Part shown: positions 44,647 through 46,442 of the stretch, piece after piece | Layout of the letters: each line of letters opens with the position of its first letter | Position numbering within the stretch: the first letter of the stretch is position 1 | DNA from: a virus | DNA length: 46,442 bases | Virus record (IMG/VR): IMGVR_UViG_3300020171_000050 | Span: 1 to 46,442 of that record | Reading direction: 5' to 3' (one strand) | Made by a program: the position numbers and the translations under genes | The notes under the pieces: model-generated | The model's database searches: none | What the model saw: only the letters and a program-made list of their open reading frames with translations | Told to the model about the DNA's origin: nothing

Positions 44647-46119
44647 CTACTCCACCTTTAGGATTTTAAACCGTTCTTTCTTCTTGGGTTGTTCAGTAGG
44701 TCTCGATTGGGTTATGACATCTGTCTTTCCCCGTAGAAAATCGAGGATTTGTTCCCTTCCCATCTGGCTTCTATCCGCAACATATTTTGCGGCGATTGAG
44801 TCAACCACATAATTTCTGTTCTGTGGATTGAGCATATCAAGTCTTTTTAAAGGATCTTCCTCTTTATCAAGGGCAAACTTCAATTCCGTCCAGGCTTGGT
44901 AAGATCGCTTTGCCGAATCCTCAGTCAATGTCACGCCAAAAAAATCCTGAGTTTCGTTAATTCGCTTCTCTAGATTAGCAAGAGCCTTCCTTTCCAATTC
45001 AAGAGCGAAATCTTCACCTGGTTTAAGGGCTCTTTCAGCAACCGCCCTGATGTAATTTGCTGTTTCCCTATCCATTTTGTTGGGAATAGCTATAATGGTA
45101 TTGGGATCTTTGATTTCACCGCTTTGAGCTTTCTTGGTCAGATCATTGATATACTCATAATCTAGGTTATTGTAAGGGTTTATGCCCTCTTTCATGGCCG
45201 TATTAACAGCGGTTCTCAGTTGGTGCATTTTGGTCGCATTAACACTCGAATGGTCTATAATATCAAGGGCATTGGCATAATCTTTCTTGTCAATAGAAGA
45301 ATATACATTGTCACTTAATGTCCTTTCAGCATCTAAGTTAGCCCTGTTTATCGTTTCACGCTGTTGGGTTTCCAGGGCCGTCCTTCTGGTCTTAAATTTA
45401 TCTTTGTATTCCAGGTAAAGGTCTTTACCTATTTGATCCCTTATCGAATCCACATACTCTTCTGAAATGCCCAATGCCACTAGATTATCTTTCTTTAGAA
45501 GCACATCAAGCTGGGCAACCCTGGCAGTCTTGTAAAACTTGTCCTTCTCAAGCACCCCTTCCGGTCCAGGTGTGGTAGCGTCTATGACTGCATTTGCTTT
45601 TTGCAGTTCAATATCAAACGATAGGGGATTATCGCTGATTGTCGTCATACTGTCATTCAAGTAAGCATCTCTGCTGTCTTTGATGTAGACTTGCCTTTGT
45701 ATTGCCTGATAGTTTGAAACAGAATCCAGGTAAGTATCCCTTGTTGAATGGGCTAGTGCCTCGAATCTTGCCTTTGCCCCCTCAGAAAGCGTGCTAGAAA
45801 TGTCGGTTGCAGTTTTCTCAAAATCCTGCTGATATAGAGGATAAATACCACGAGCGTCCTGGCCATGTAGTTTCACCATTTCAGCTTTTTTGGTCCTGGT
45901 ATAATCCTTAAGTTTCCCCTGTGCATTGATAGCATCAAGGTAGTCCATTTTTTCCTGCATCTTCTGTTGGCGCTTTAGCAGGACTTCCCCAAGGCCGGAA
46001 ACAGCTTCCCCTATGCCGGCCAATGCCTGATACGGCGCAGCGGCAGCCGCAGGACTAATGGGGGCTACGTTTGCCCCACCCGGTATCGTTTCGGTTCTTT
46101 GAGAGCCTGGAATCCTCAT
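44647..46119 (-). CDS. Internal virion (ejection) protein, gp15-like position
   Basis: 490 residues, almost entirely helical and charged after an Ala/Pro-rich N-terminus (GGANVAPISPAAAAAPYQAL). It lacks membrane segments. Its place between the gp14-like and the giant protein, and its composition, match T7 gp15-like tube proteins of the ejection apparatus. The upstream 60 bases carry the divergent promoter of the antisense gene, so this gene may be separated from the gp14-like gene by an inserted cassette. Confidence 0.6.
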   Translation of the reverse strand: MRIPGSQRTETIPGGANVAPISPAAAAAPYQALAGIGEAVSGLGEVLLKRQQKMQEKMDYLDAINAQGKLKDYTRTKKAEMVKLHGQDARGIYPLYQQDFEKTATDISSTLSEGAKARFEALAHSTRDTYLDSVSNYQAIQRQVYIKDSRDAYLNDSMTTISDNPLSFDIELQKANAVIDATTPGPEGVLEKDKFYKTARVAQLDVLLKKDNLVALGISEEYVDSIRDQIGKDLYLEYKDKFKTRRTALETQQRETINRANLDAERTLSDNVYSSIDKKDYANALDIIDHSSVNATKMHQLRTAVNTAMKEGINPYNNLDYEYINDLTKKAQSGEIKDPNTIIAIPNKMDRETANYIRAVAERALKPGEDFALELERKALANLEKRINETQDFFGVTLTEDSAKRSYQAWTELKFALDKEEDPLKRLDMLNPQNRNYVVDSIAAKYVADRSQMGREQILDFLRGKTDVITQSRPTEQPKKKERFKILKVE

Positions 46120-46145
46120 TTGATATTCCTTTTAATCGTTTTTGC

Positions 46146-46174
46146 TTGTAAACCCTGATTGTTTGTGTTAAACT
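46146..46174 (+). promoter_or_regulatory. Promoter of the antisense accessory gene
   Basis: TTGTAA (46146-46151), a 17-base spacer and TAAACT (46169-46174) lie directly before the ATG at 46181. The expected start point coincides with the ATG, so the transcript would be leaderless. No ribosome site is present, which supports this reading. Confidence 0.55.
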
Positions 46175-46180
46175 TAAAAT

Positions 46181-46366
46181 ATGTTTTCCGTTGATGATTT
46201 TAAACTCACTTTCTCAGATCCTAAATTGGTCGAAGAACCAGGTGCCCTCGAATGGTTGGAAACCTGTGAAAAAATCATTAAAGACGAAATGCGTGAAAAG
46301 AATATCAAATTCATTTCTGTTGATAATGTCTCAATGACGGAAATCGTGTTTACCACTTCTCGCTAA
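46181..46366 (+). CDS. Antisense accessory (moron-like) gene, small acidic protein
   Basis: 61 residues, acidic (about 13 Asp/Glu against 6 Lys/Arg). It has a helical middle (ALEWLETCEKIIKDEMREKN) and a C-terminal beta hairpin-like part (IKFISVDNVSMTEIVFTTS). It is the only plus-strand gene inside the late structural block, has its own promoter and lies exactly between two virion genes, the hallmarks of a moron. Small acidic phage proteins of this kind include anti-defence factors, but there is no direct evidence here. Its 3' end exists in a second variant at 1-102. Confidence 0.62.
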   Translation: MFSVDDFKLTFSDPKLVEEPGALEWLETCEKIIKDEMREKNIKFISVDNVSMTEIVFTTSR

Positions 46367-46442
46367 ACTGGTATTCTCATCGTGTTATCTCATATTCCCT
46401 GGGTTTGTTTAAGCCTGATTGGTAAACACCTATCGCCTTTCC
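46265..46442. repeat. Right copy of imperfect terminal repeat
   Basis: It matches bases 1-178 with seven clustered mismatches (see the left copy). It contains the last 102 bases of the antisense gene and the last 66 bases of the gp14-like gene. Confidence 0.85.
46377..46442 (-). CDS. 3' end of the gp14-like internal virion gene (overlap copy)
   Basis: The minus-strand frame encodes GKAIGVYQSGLNKPREYEIT and a final Arg before the stop, identical to the C-terminus of the gene at 113-598. It is truncated by the contig end and is not a separate gene. Confidence 0.8.
   Translation of the reverse strand, partial: GKAIGVYQSGLNKPREYEITR

Overview
The window is an essentially complete genome of a tailed double-stranded DNA phage. 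The last 178 bases repeat the first 178 with seven mismatches, so the contig probably closes into a circle of about 46,264 bp. The head genes resemble those of Bordetella phage BPP-1 and epsilon15 (Bbp16-type cement protein, Bbp17-type capsid protein, Bbp19-like small protein). The portal, adaptor, nozzle and three internal virion proteins follow the short-tail plan of T7 and its relatives, so I expect a podovirus. A Gram-negative host is indicated by overlapping i-spanin and o-spanin (lipoprotein) genes, a second lipoprotein and several Sec signal peptides. Strong GGAGG-type ribosome binding sites are found throughout. I cannot name the host. I found no integrase, DNA polymerase or RNA polymerase.

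The late genes form one long minus-strand block. It starts at a promoter near 17,000-17,028, runs down to base 1, and continues through the contig join from 46,119 to 35,546. In order it holds small regulators, terminase small subunit, a small basic protein, terminase large subunit, DNA adenine methylase, nuclease-like protein, signal-peptide protein, GNAT acetyltransferase, portal, SAM methyltransferase, scaffold, capsid protein, cement protein, two connector-region proteins, adaptor, nozzle, three internal virion proteins, fibre, holin-like proteins, M15 endolysin, secreted serine protease and spanins. Internal terminators follow the terminase, precede the scaffold and follow the capsid/cement pair. 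One plus-strand gene with its own promoter sits antisense between two internal virion genes, across the contig join.

Three other transcription units fill 17,100-35,471. A plus-strand unit (17,100-20,560) carries an HNH endonuclease, a ribbon-helix-helix protein, a GATATC operator-like cluster, a structured leader with a boxA-like element, and a chain of small genes separated by hairpins. A minus-strand unit (27,172-21,152) carries a Cro-like regulator, a YopX-like protein, a primase-polymerase/ATPase and several nucleases. It ends at a strong terminator facing that of the first unit, with about 300 bp of dyad-rich DNA between them. A second plus-strand unit (27,351-35,471) starts opposite the regulator. 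It carries small membrane and zinc-ribbon proteins, a tripartite structured RNA with a tRNA-like domain, a lipoprotein, and a recombination set (coiled-coil protein, RecB-like exonuclease, SSB-like protein, DUF1367 protein).

Replication probably uses the phage primase-helicase-like protein and recombination set with a host polymerase. Divergent promoters at the regulator suggest a genetic switch, although no integration system was seen. The least explained parts are the tRNA-like/structured RNA block at 27,926-28,172, the hairpin-separated small-gene array, the helically phased TGACTTC repeats at the primase gene, and the signal peptides on proteins of the virion block.
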